From positions 1 to 25,834 of the forward strand of contig LUJN01000024.1 of the NCBI GenBank assembly GCA_001689445.1: a stretch of 25,834 nt of DNA, written 5' to 3'. A model generated the notes under the pieces. The model made no database searches, was not told where the DNA came from, and saw only the letters and a program-made list of their open reading frames with translations. The first letter of the stretch is position 1, and each line of letters opens with the position of its first letter. The stretch comes from Bacteroidales bacterium M3. Lineage in GTDB: Bacteria > Bacteroidota > Bacteroidia > Bacteroidales > Muribaculaceae. Both the position numbers and the translations under genes were made by a program. Below, piece by piece: positions 1 through 7,092 of the stretch.

Positions 1-116
1 GATTTGCTGTCCTGAGAACAGGAAAAAAACGATAATGCCAGGAATAGCAAGATAAAGTGTAAAGATTTCATTTGGCTAATTTTTAGTGTTATAACATTAG
101 AGAAAAATTGTCAAGG
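1..116. other. AT-rich non-coding left edge
   Basis: No credible reading frame is visible here. It lies downstream of the minus-strand orphan gene that ends at 117. A 5-bp stem with a 4-base loop at 10-23 is followed by an A-run, which does not make a terminator in either direction. Confidence 0.5.
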
Positions 117-488
117 TTATGTGTTCCATGCGGCCAAGATAATAGCTTCACCATTGGGACACAATAATATACTGAACTCCCATGGTGCGTGTTGTCGATG
201 GTAATGTCTTGTGATCATTTCCAAAGGCCTCAAATAAACATCAATTGACTCGTCATTATTAAGACAATCGATGCACACCCTATGGTAAGATTCGGAATTG
301 TTTCCAACACAAAAAATGATATCTTTGGTACCGAAAAAACTCCAAGAGCTCTCACTGCCTACAATCAAATAATAGTCTGGAGGTGAATCAGGGTATAATG
401 CGTTAAGATGACATGGGAAAAGCCCTCCGACCGTAATTGTTATTGCGATGAGCAATAATCTGATTTTTTTTCGTGAGAATATACGCAT
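117..488 (-). CDS. Small secreted or membrane-anchored orphan protein
   Basis: The 123-residue product is not one I recognise. Residues 1-10 are strongly basic (RKKIR core) and are followed by a hydrophobic run to about residue 23, so it is probably exported or anchored by a single N-terminal segment. The rest is a small globular region with cysteines in a C-x(2)-C arrangement (CIDC) and two others nearby. The gene is visibly richer in A and T than the genes to its right, which hints at recent acquisition or weak constraint. On the minus strand a near-consensus -7 box (TTACTTTG, plus positions 532-539) lies about 45 bases upstream of the ATG. That the frame is open, has a signal-like start and has a promoter-like upstream makes it probably real; the function is unknown. 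Confidence 0.55.
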   Translation of the reverse strand: MRIFSRKKIRLLLIAITITVGGLFPCHLNALYPDSPPDYYLIVGSESSWSFFGTKDIIFCVGNNSESYHRVCIDCLNNDESIDVYLRPLEMITRHYHRQHAPWEFSILLCPNGEAIILAAWNT

Positions 489-718
489 AATTGTAATTTT
501 ATTTGGGTTAATACTTATAAAACATTATGTGCAAAGTAATATAATAGAAAGAATCAACGAAAATAAATTTAGTTAAATGATGTAAAATGGAGATGTGTGG
601 ATTGTCAGATTCAGACGGGAAGGATGTATTTCAGTAATAATTATATAGGAAATGGTGTAATGTTCTTGCACAGGTTGTGCCTCTTGTATGGGCGATTTTC
701 TAATGTGTGCAGGTGTTC

Positions 719-1213
719 CTAATGCTCGATGATGTAGCCGCCGTCCTTGGGGGTGGTGTGGTAGAGCTGCAGGCCGTAGTGGTCGGTGGATGCGGGCCCT
801 GAAAGGGGGTGTCCGAGATTGTTGAAGATGTCGTAACGGCTGCCGCACACGGGGCAGTAGGCATTGTTGGCCGAGTGGTCTACGCGGATGCGTATGTCGG
901 CCTTGCACTCGACAGGGCACGACAGGTCGTAGGCCACGGGGACGCCGTTTATATCCCCAACGAGTAGCACGCCACCAAAGCCTGTGTATGTTAAGGCGGT
1001 GTATGGGAAATTGGCGGGGACAGGGGGATTGGCGTTGCGGATAAACTCCCGGTAGTCGAGTGCCCCGGGGACGCCATATGTGTTCCATAGCCCGATATTG
1101 CTCAGGTCGATGCGCACGGCAACAGGCGGTATGCGCTCGTTGTCGACCGACTCGCAGGAGGTCATTGCGGCGAGCAGCAGGGTGGCGAGGGCGATAGCGG
1201 TCTTGCGGAGCAT
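719..1213 (-). CDS. Rieske-like lipoprotein with four cysteines at the cluster site
   Basis: The 164-residue product has a lipoprotein signal (AMTSC, lipidated Cys20), so it should sit in the outer envelope. Its second half follows the Rieske 2Fe-2S layout: a first ligand loop at residues 99-103 (CPVEC), then CPVCGSRYD at 120-128, then a Gly and GPA near 134-141. In a canonical Rieske protein the ligands are Cys-x-His and Cys-x-x-His. Here the first His position is Val101 and the second is Cys123, leaving cysteines 99, 103, 120 and 123. It could bind zinc, a four-cysteine iron site, or nothing. It follows argH on the same strand and the gap holds a phased TTATAA array. The fold assignment is by motif only; the metal is inference. 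Confidence 0.7.
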   Translation of the reverse strand: MLRKTAIALATLLLAAMTSCESVDNERIPPVAVRIDLSNIGLWNTYGVPGALDYREFIRNANPPVPANFPYTALTYTGFGGVLLVGDINGVPVAYDLSCPVECKADIRIRVDHSANNAYCPVCGSRYDIFNNLGHPLSGPASTDHYGLQLYHTTPKDGGYIIEH

Positions 1214-1226
1214 GGCGGGTAAGAAT

Positions 1227-1282
1227 TTATAATTACTTATAACGACTTATAAATGCTTATAATGATTTATAAGCCATTATAA
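1227..1282. repeat. Six TTATAA motifs at exact 10-bp spacing
   Basis: TTATAA begins at 1227, 1237, 1247, 1257, 1267 and 1277, each followed by four variable bases. The motif is its own reverse complement, so it reads identically on both strands. The last copy supplies the argH stop codon (1277-1279 on the minus strand), and the first lies 14 bases upstream of the lipoprotein ATG. It fills the whole argH-lipoprotein gap. A role as a regulatory or DNA-shape element is inference. Confidence 0.85.
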
Positions 1283-2626
1283 TGCCTTGCTGTCGAGCAG
1301 TGAGTCAAATGCCTTGTGGTAGGTGTCGAAGTTGAAGCCGGCGTATACCTTGTCAAAGAGTGCGCGGATGCGGTCGTTGCACAGGTTGCCGATGGAGCCT
1401 TGGTGGGTGTGGTGGACGGTTGTCGGGGCGTCAAATTCGCCGCGCTCGATGGCAAGCCCCACCTGCTTGTAGGCATCGCGGAAGGGTGTGCCCTCGGTGA
1501 CAAGGCGGTTGACCTCCTCCACCGAGAACATCAACTTATAGCGCGGGTCGTCGAGGATATGCTCGTTGACCTTTATTTGCGATATCATGGCGTTGACCAT
1601 GTTGAGGATGTCGATGATTGAGTCAAACGCGGGGAGGAAATTCTCCTTGATGAGTTGCAGGTCACGGAAATAGCCCGACGGGAGATTGTTGGTGATGAGC
1701 GTTATCTCGTAAGGTAGGGCCTGTAGCTTGTTGCACTTGGCGCGGGTAAGCTCAAAGACATCGGGGTTTTTCTTGTGGGGCATTATGGACGAGCCTGTAG
1801 TGAACTCGTCGGGGAGTTTGATGAAGCCGAAGTTCTGGGAGTTGAACATGCAGGCGTCAAAGGCGAGCTTTGACACCGTGGCGGCAATGCCTGCGATGGC
1901 CTGCGAGACGATGCGCTCGGTCTTGCCACGCCCCATCTGGGCATATACCACGTTGAAGTCCATCGACTCAAAGCCGAGCAGCTGCGTGGTCATGTCGCGG
2001 TCGAGGGGGAATGACGAGCCGTAGCCGGCAGCCGAGCCGAGAGGATTGCGGTTGGTCACCTCATAGGCGGCACGCATGACGGTGAGGTCGTCGACAAGGC
2101 TCTCGGCATACGCCCCAAACCACAGTCCGAATGACGAGGGCATCGCCACCTGCAGGTGGGTGTAGCCAGGCATAAGCACATCCTTGTAGCGGTCGCTCTG
2201 CGTGATGAGCGTGTCAAATAGCCGTTGCACGGCATTGACGACATCCTCGATGCGTGAGCGGATGAACAGTTTCAGGTCGACAAGCACCTGGTCGTTACGC
2301 GAGCGTCCCGAGTGGATTTTCTTGCCTATGTCGCCAAGGCGGCGAGTGAGCATCAGTTCAACCTGGGAATGCACATCCTCGATACCCTCCTCGATAGTGA
2401 ACGAGCCGTCCTGTGTTGTGCCGTAGATGTCGCGCAGCTCGCGTGTGAGTGTGGCGAGCTCGTCGGCTTGAAGCAACCCGACCGACTCAAGCATGGCTAT
2501 GTGCGCCAGTGAGCCGAGTACGTCATAAGGGGCAAGGTAGAGGTCCATTTCGCGGTCACGGCCTACGGTGTAGGTCTCGACATCGTGGTCGACAGTGACC
2601 GATTTTTCCCAGAGTTTTGATGCCAT
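1277..2626 (-). CDS. argH: Argininosuccinate lyase
   Basis: Cleaves argininosuccinate to arginine and fumarate, the last step of arginine synthesis in the cytoplasm. The 449-residue product carries the fumarase/aspartase superfamily signature GSSIMPHKKNPD at residues 278-289, with the catalytic-loop Ser280. It also has HSGRSRNDQ at 105-113 and GYTHLQ at 154-159, whose histidine is in the conserved active-site position. I chose the ATG at 2626 (MASKLWEK), which matches the usual Bacteroidales N-terminus. An in-frame ATG at 2665 would add 13 unlike residues and run into the upstream gene. It is the third gene of the pyrE operon, 10 bases after the SRPBCC gene. Its stop codon lies inside the last TTATAA repeat. 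Confidence 0.96.
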   Translation of the reverse strand: MASKLWEKSVTVDHDVETYTVGRDREMDLYLAPYDVLGSLAHIAMLESVGLLQADELATLTRELRDIYGTTQDGSFTIEEGIEDVHSQVELMLTRRLGDIGKKIHSGRSRNDQVLVDLKLFIRSRIEDVVNAVQRLFDTLITQSDRYKDVLMPGYTHLQVAMPSSFGLWFGAYAESLVDDLTVMRAAYEVTNRNPLGSAAGYGSSFPLDRDMTTQLLGFESMDFNVVYAQMGRGKTERIVSQAIAGIAATVSKLAFDACMFNSQNFGFIKLPDEFTTGSSIMPHKKNPDVFELTRAKCNKLQALPYEITLITNNLPSGYFRDLQLIKENFLPAFDSIIDILNMVNAMISQIKVNEHILDDPRYKLMFSVEEVNRLVTEGTPFRDAYKQVGLAIERGEFDAPTTVHHTHQGSIGNLCNDRIRALFDKVYAGFNFDTYHKAFDSLLDSKAL

Positions 2627-2636
2627 TTTCAGTGAA

Positions 2637-3062
2637 TTATGCGTTGTAGTTGATGTTTCCGACAAGCTCGCCGAGCTTGTCGGCGGCTTCCTGCATCTTA
2701 GGGCCGACCATAGGGCGCAGCATCATGGGGATGTCGATGTCTATGGTGGTCACGATGTCGGTGTGGTCAGCGTCTTTCGGGGTGAGATTGAGGCTTAGAC
2801 GCAGGGGCACGGGGCTGTTCTGCGCTTCGAGAGCCACGCGGGTAGGCTCGATGCGCTCGACGACGTTGAACGTGATGGCGCCGACCGGGCCGGCGTTGAT
2901 GACGATGGAGTCGTCGGTGAATGTCACCTCACCGAGCTTTGAGCGTATATCTTCAGGCAGGGCATTGATGCGCTCCTGGAGTGAGCCGAGGTTGTTGATG
3001 CGGCTATACACCGTCCCGGCCGATGCCGAGGCGGTGTGGGGCTTTGACGAGTATGTAGACAT
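2637..3062 (-). CDS. SRPBCC-fold protein of unknown function
   Basis: The 141-residue product looks like a small SRPBCC / polyketide-cyclase-like protein of the type I recall between pyrE and argH in Bacteroidales. Visible features are an N-terminal segment rich in Ser and Thr, a central SPVGAITF-like stretch (here AGPVGAITFNVVER), alternating beta-type strands through the middle, and a C-terminal amphipathic helix (MQEAADKLGELVGNI), as expected for a helix-grip fold. There is no signal peptide, so it should be cytoplasmic. It lies 28 bases after pyrE and 10 bases before argH and is almost certainly co-transcribed with both. The family usually binds a hydrophobic ligand; no substrate can be read from this sequence. 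Confidence 0.8.
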   Translation of the reverse strand: MSTYSSKPHTASASAGTVYSRINNLGSLQERINALPEDIRSKLGEVTFTDDSIVINAGPVGAITFNVVERIEPTRVALEAQNSPVPLRLSLNLTPKDADHTDIVTTIDIDIPMMLRPMVGPKMQEAADKLGELVGNINYNA

Positions 3063-3090
3063 GTGTCAGTGAACTTGTGTGGGTTGATGA

Positions 3091-3732
3091 TTAGCGGCTT
3101 GCCGGTGTCCAGCTTGCGGGGTCTTTGCGCCACTCCTTGAGGGTCTCGATGTCAGACTCTTTGATATAGTCGGTCTCAAGGGCTGCCTCAAGCATGGAGT
3201 TGTAGTTGGAGAGGGTGCAGAGGGTCACCCCGGCCTCGCGGAAGCGCTTGATTGACACGGGGAATCCGTAGGTGAAGATGGCGGCCATGCCTACGACCTC
3301 GCAACCTGCCGCGCGGATGGCCTCGACAGCCTTGAGCGAGCTGCCGCCGGTCGATATGAGGTCTTCGATGACAACCACTTTCTGACCGGGCTTTAGATTG
3401 CCCTCGATGAGGTTTTCAAGGCCGTGGTCTTTGGGGGTTGAGCGCACGTAGACATATGGGAGGCCGAGAGCATCGGCCACGAGTGCGCCCTGGGCGATGG
3501 CACCGGTAGCCACGCCTGCGATGGCGTCGGGTTGCTCGAAGTTTTCCATTATGAGGCGGCACAGCTCAATCTTGATGAACGAGCGTATCTCGGGATATGA
3601 AAGGGTCTTGCGGTTGTCGGTATATATGGGGGAGTTCCAACCTGACGCCCATGTGAAAGGGTTCTCCGGCTGGAGCTTTATTGCGCTGATTTTGAGTAAT
3701 TTCTCTGCTAAAAGACGCTCTACTTGTTTCAT
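3091..3732 (-). CDS. pyrE: Orotate phosphoribosyltransferase
   Basis: Joins orotate to PRPP to give orotidine 5'-monophosphate, the fifth step of pyrimidine synthesis. The 213-residue product has the PRPP-binding loop VVVIEDLISTGGSS at about 119-132, the KDHG segment near 101-104 that forms the catalytic loop, and an N-terminal hood that includes SGWNSPIYTDNRK. I chose the ATG at 3732 (MKQVERLLAEKLL). The upstream in-frame ATG at 3762 overlaps the -7 promoter box at 3760-3767, so a transcript from that promoter would not include it. First gene of the pyrE / SRPBCC / argH operon. Confidence 0.95.
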   Translation of the reverse strand: MKQVERLLAEKLLKISAIKLQPENPFTWASGWNSPIYTDNRKTLSYPEIRSFIKIELCRLIMENFEQPDAIAGVATGAIAQGALVADALGLPYVYVRSTPKDHGLENLIEGNLKPGQKVVVIEDLISTGGSSLKAVEAIRAAGCEVVGMAAIFTYGFPVSIKRFREAGVTLCTLSNYNSMLEAALETDYIKESDIETLKEWRKDPASWTPASR

Positions 3733-3759
3733 GACGAAAAGTATTTGGTAAATAATGTG

Positions 3760-3791
3760 CAAAGATAAGAAGACCCTGCGGCAAATGCAAG
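3760..3791 (-). promoter_or_regulatory. Bacteroidetes-type promoter for pyrE operon
   Basis: Reading the minus strand: CTTG (3791-3788), 20 bases, then TATCTTTG (3767-3760), which fits the -7 consensus TAnnTTTG. The -33 element matches 3 of 4 bases. It places transcription start near 3754, just upstream of the chosen pyrE ATG. Confidence 0.6.
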
Positions 3792-3813
3792 AGTGAGGAG
3801 AATTTGTTGGCGG

Positions 3814-5787
3814 CTATTTTGCAAACTTTTCAATCACGGCGTTGCATAGCCCCGATGCGTGTTCCATATAGCGCGACAGCATCTCCTCAAACGGGGAGTA
3901 GGCGAGAGTGCCGTGCACGCTGTCAAAGTCGGCCCGGCGGCTCCAGGAATCCATCATGCCGTAGCCGGTTGTCACCGGGTCGGCAAACTCCTTGGCGGCA
4001 TCGTCGCGCAGCATGGAGGTGAATTGGCGCATGTGCTCCTCATATCGTCGCGCAATCACACGAATATCCTCGGGGGTGAGTGCTCTGAGGTGCAGGTTGT
4101 GCCAACGCTTGAAATGGTATGCCACCCAATTCCACTGCATGGCGGCATATCGGTCGTTGAGGCTGTTGAGCCTGTCGTTTATCCCGTCGACCGATGTCAG
4201 GACGCCGTTTATGATGTCATCCTCCAAGGCAGTCACGGCTTCTACAGGGACAATAAGCCCGGCGAGGTCGCACCATCGTCCGCTTCCGGGCAGATCCTGG
4301 TCGGGGAGCAGGGCCTCGGCAGCCGATGCCGCCTCGGAGGAGGCGAGCCGCGACAGCACGGTCTTGCCCATGAACAGGTCTATGGCGAGCGTGTAGAGGC
4401 GTATTCCTTTCTCAAGCGCGGAGGAGGTGATGGCGCAGCCGCCATGGCAGCGATAGCCACGGCTGTCGGGCTTGGTGGCGCGCAGGTTCTGCAAGAGCGC
4501 GAGTCCGTCCATTGCCAATCCCATGGTGTAGGGCGACAGCATCTCGAAGTTGATGGGGTCGAGCGGGCGTGCCATGTGCCGGCGGTCGCGGCCGGGCCAC
4601 TTGTCGGCATCGCGGGCTGTCCCCGCGCTGCGCAGGGCCACCCCCGGGACGATGAATGTCTCGCCGCCGCTCTCGATGATGTAGGAGAATGGGAGCGATG
4701 TCGTGTCGGGGCGCGATGAGACATGCCCTATGACTGTGGAGAACGCGCCTATTGACGCAGGCCACAGCAGGTAGGAGTCGCTTGCGGTCTTTGAGCCTCG
4801 TGCGAGTATCCCCTGATGGGATGGCCCGAGCTTGTACATGTGGTTGCTCTGGTTGCTGCCCGAGCCGGCGTTATAGAACGAGAACATGCCGCCGATAAGC
4901 AGCGTGGAACGGTGCATCGTGACGGTATAAGGTCCGGCGAATACGGCACAAGCCTCACCGTTCTCGCAGGTGGAGTTGGCAAAGAACAGGGAGTCGTGGG
5001 CGGTGAAACGGTTGCCCAGGTGCACCCCTTCGCCGACAAACACGCGCTCGAGTGTCACGCCGTCGATGACGCAGCATCCTGCTGAGGCGACAAAGTCGCG
5101 GGCGATGATGTCTGGTCCCATGATTGCGGGACACTCGTCCGAGCCTGTGATGGTCCCGTTGGCGAGCATGGAGCAGTCGGTGAGGCGCGAGCCGTCGCCG
5201 ATGTTGACGTCGGTGATGCGGCGCACTCCCGTGATTTCCACATTGTCACCTATATGTCCGCGAGAGTCGCTACAGCTGTTGTCGCGGGCTATGATGTCAC
5301 GGATGGCCTCTATAAGGGCCCGGTTGTCGCGTCTCGATGCTGTCAGGTAGGCCAAGGGGGCCGACAGTCGTCTGCATAGCGGGACTTCACGGCCTCCTGT
5401 CTCGACCATTACGGCCACCTCTGTGCCGAGACCGAATGACGAGTTGCCTGAGGCTGTGATATAGCCGCAGTTTTCAATCACCGTGTTGTCTCCGACGTCA
5501 TAGCGGCTGATGATGCCTCCGATGTTGCGTATCAGCACATTGTCGCCGACCGTCACATCGGAGAGTGAGGCGTTGTATATGCCGCATTGGGCATGTGGCC
5601 GCCCATGCGTGCTGATTGTCGCGTCGGTCTTGCCGAGGAATATCGTGCCGGCAAAGGCAACGTCGCGGTAATGTGTAGGGTCAAATGGTTCGGCTACCGA
5701 GACGCGCCCCCAGTCGGAGGCGGTGCAGCCACGTGCCGACAGGGCGGCTATCTCGTCGATGGTCAGTGGGCGGTGGGTCATGTGCAT
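3814..5787 (-). CDS. DUF4954-type left-handed beta-helix protein
   Basis: The 657-residue product resembles the large DUF4954 family found in Bacteroidetes. Most of the first 400 residues are imperfect hexapeptide-like turns (for example VTVGDNVLIRNIGGI, YDVGDNTVIENCGYI, HIGDNVEITGV, VNIGDGSRLTDCSM). This is the signature of a left-handed parallel beta-helix, as in acyl- and nucleotidyl-transferases. The last 200 or so residues are helical with many aromatic positions (MQWNWVAYHFKRWHNL). There is no signal peptide. The activity is unknown; a sugar-nucleotide or acyl-transfer role is only suggested by the fold. The start may be 5787 or the ATG two codons later at 5781. It is the last gene of the parE operon, 18 bases after hflX. 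Confidence 0.8.
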   Translation of the reverse strand: MHMTHRPLTIDEIAALSARGCTASDWGRVSVAEPFDPTHYRDVAFAGTIFLGKTDATISTHGRPHAQCGIYNASLSDVTVGDNVLIRNIGGIISRYDVGDNTVIENCGYITASGNSSFGLGTEVAVMVETGGREVPLCRRLSAPLAYLTASRRDNRALIEAIRDIIARDNSCSDSRGHIGDNVEITGVRRITDVNIGDGSRLTDCSMLANGTITGSDECPAIMGPDIIARDFVASAGCCVIDGVTLERVFVGEGVHLGNRFTAHDSLFFANSTCENGEACAVFAGPYTVTMHRSTLLIGGMFSFYNAGSGSNQSNHMYKLGPSHQGILARGSKTASDSYLLWPASIGAFSTVIGHVSSRPDTTSLPFSYIIESGGETFIVPGVALRSAGTARDADKWPGRDRRHMARPLDPINFEMLSPYTMGLAMDGLALLQNLRATKPDSRGYRCHGGCAITSSALEKGIRLYTLAIDLFMGKTVLSRLASSEAASAAEALLPDQDLPGSGRWCDLAGLIVPVEAVTALEDDIINGVLTSVDGINDRLNSLNDRYAAMQWNWVAYHFKRWHNLHLRALTPEDIRVIARRYEEHMRQFTSMLRDDAAKEFADPVTTGYGMMDSWSRRADFDSVHGTLAYSPFEEMLSRYMEHASGLCNAVIEKFAK

Positions 5788-5805
5788 TGTCGGTTGGCGT
5801 GGCGG

Positions 5806-7068
5806 TTATTCCCCCTCGTTGCCGTCAGGAGCGGGAAGTTCGTGGTCGGGGTCGAGAGGCTCGTCATATTTCTGGAACAGGAAGTCGTTGTAGGGGAATC
5901 GCGTGAGATGCACCTCCTTGGCTTTCTCGTAGATTTTCTGCTTCAGGCGGTCGATGTTGATGCCTTTTTTTGCCGAGATAAAGACGCAATTGTCGGCCAT
6001 CTTGGCCATCCATGTCGCCTCCAGTTCCTCCAAGGGGATATTCTCGCGTGTGCGTGGTGTCAGGTCGTCCTCGTCCTTGGGCGTGTAGGTGAAAGCGTCT
6101 ATCTTGTTGAAAACAAGAATCATCGGCTTGTCATTGTCGCCGCATATCTCCTGCAAGGTCTTGTTGACGACCTCAATCTGCTCCTCAAACTGCGGATGGC
6201 TGATATCGACTACATGGACCAGTATGTCGGCATCGCGTACCTCGTCGAGGGTCGATTTGAAAGAGTTGACCAGATGAGTTGGCAATTTGCGGATGAAGCC
6301 AACGGTGTCGGTGAGTAGGAAGGGAAGATTGTCGATGATGACCTTGCGCACGGTGGTGTCGAGGGTGGCAAACAGCTTGTTCTCGGCAAACACGTCGCTC
6401 TTGCTAAGGAGGTTCATCAGTGTCGACTTGCCGACGTTGGTGTAGCCCACGAGGGCCACGCGGGTAAGCTTGCCACGGTTTTTGCGCTGGATCGATTTCT
6501 GACGGTCGATGTCGCGCAGCTCCTCCTTGAGCAGCGAAATCTTGTTGAGGATGATACGGCGGTCGGTCTCAATCTGCGTCTCGCCGGGGCCGCGCATACC
6601 GATACCGCCGCGCTGGCGTTCAAGGTGGGTCCACATGCGTGTCAGGCGGGGGAGCAGGTACTGGTACTGGGCCAGCTCGACCTGGGTCTTGGCATTGGCC
6701 GTCTGGGCGCGCTTGGCGAATATGTCGAGGATAAGGCTCGTGCGGTCGAGCACCTTGATTTGCAGCTCCTTCTCGATGTTGGCGACCTGCTTGGAGGTGA
6801 GGTCGTCGTCAAATATCACCATCCCTATCTCGTTTTCCTCGACATACTGCTTTATCTCGTCGAGCTTCCCTTTGCCCACGAATGTGCGCGGGTTGGGGTA
6901 GTCGAGTTTCTGTAGGAATATCTTCTCGGTCACGGCTCCGGCCGTGTCGGCAAGGAAGGCGAGCTCGTCGAGATACTCACGTGCCTTGGTCTCACTCTGC
7001 TTGACCGTGACAAGTCCCACGAGCACTGCACGCTCGGTGGTCTCGTTGGTTATGATATGGTCTTTCAT
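5806..7068 (-). CDS. hflX: GTPase HflX
   Basis: A ribosome-associated GTPase that binds the large subunit and in other bacteria splits stalled or heat-damaged ribosomes. The 420-residue product has the HflX N-terminal domain, the family hallmark GGIGMRGPGETQIE at about 154-167, and a long coiled-coil-like linker. The GTPase domain has P-loop GYTNVGKST at 208-216, G3 DTVGF at 254-258 and G4 NKID at 321-324. The acidic C-terminal tail (PDPDHELPAPDGNEGE region) is short. It sits 24 bases after the S41 protease gene and 18 before the beta-helix gene, so it should be expressed from the parE promoter. Confidence 0.95.
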   Translation of the reverse strand: MKDHIITNETTERAVLVGLVTVKQSETKAREYLDELAFLADTAGAVTEKIFLQKLDYPNPRTFVGKGKLDEIKQYVEENEIGMVIFDDDLTSKQVANIEKELQIKVLDRTSLILDIFAKRAQTANAKTQVELAQYQYLLPRLTRMWTHLERQRGGIGMRGPGETQIETDRRIILNKISLLKEELRDIDRQKSIQRKNRGKLTRVALVGYTNVGKSTLMNLLSKSDVFAENKLFATLDTTVRKVIIDNLPFLLTDTVGFIRKLPTHLVNSFKSTLDEVRDADILVHVVDISHPQFEEQIEVVNKTLQEICGDNDKPMILVFNKIDAFTYTPKDEDDLTPRTRENIPLEELEATWMAKMADNCVFISAKKGINIDRLKQKIYEKAKEVHLTRFPYNDFLFQKYDEPLDPDHELPAPDGNEGE

Positions 7069-7092
7069 TGTCGTTGCTTGTTGAAATCATGG

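Noticed and set aside
10..23. Hairpin followed by an A-run as a terminator
   Set aside because: On the plus strand it is followed by A rather than U; on the minus strand the U-run precedes the stem.
668..680. 5-bp hairpin after the Rieske-like gene as a terminator
   Set aside because: The stem is too short and no U-run follows on the minus strand.
3859..4719. 286-codon open frame on the plus strand
   Set aside because: It lies wholly antisense to the DUF4954-type gene; no family motif, and long antisense frames are common in GC-rich DNA with this codon bias.
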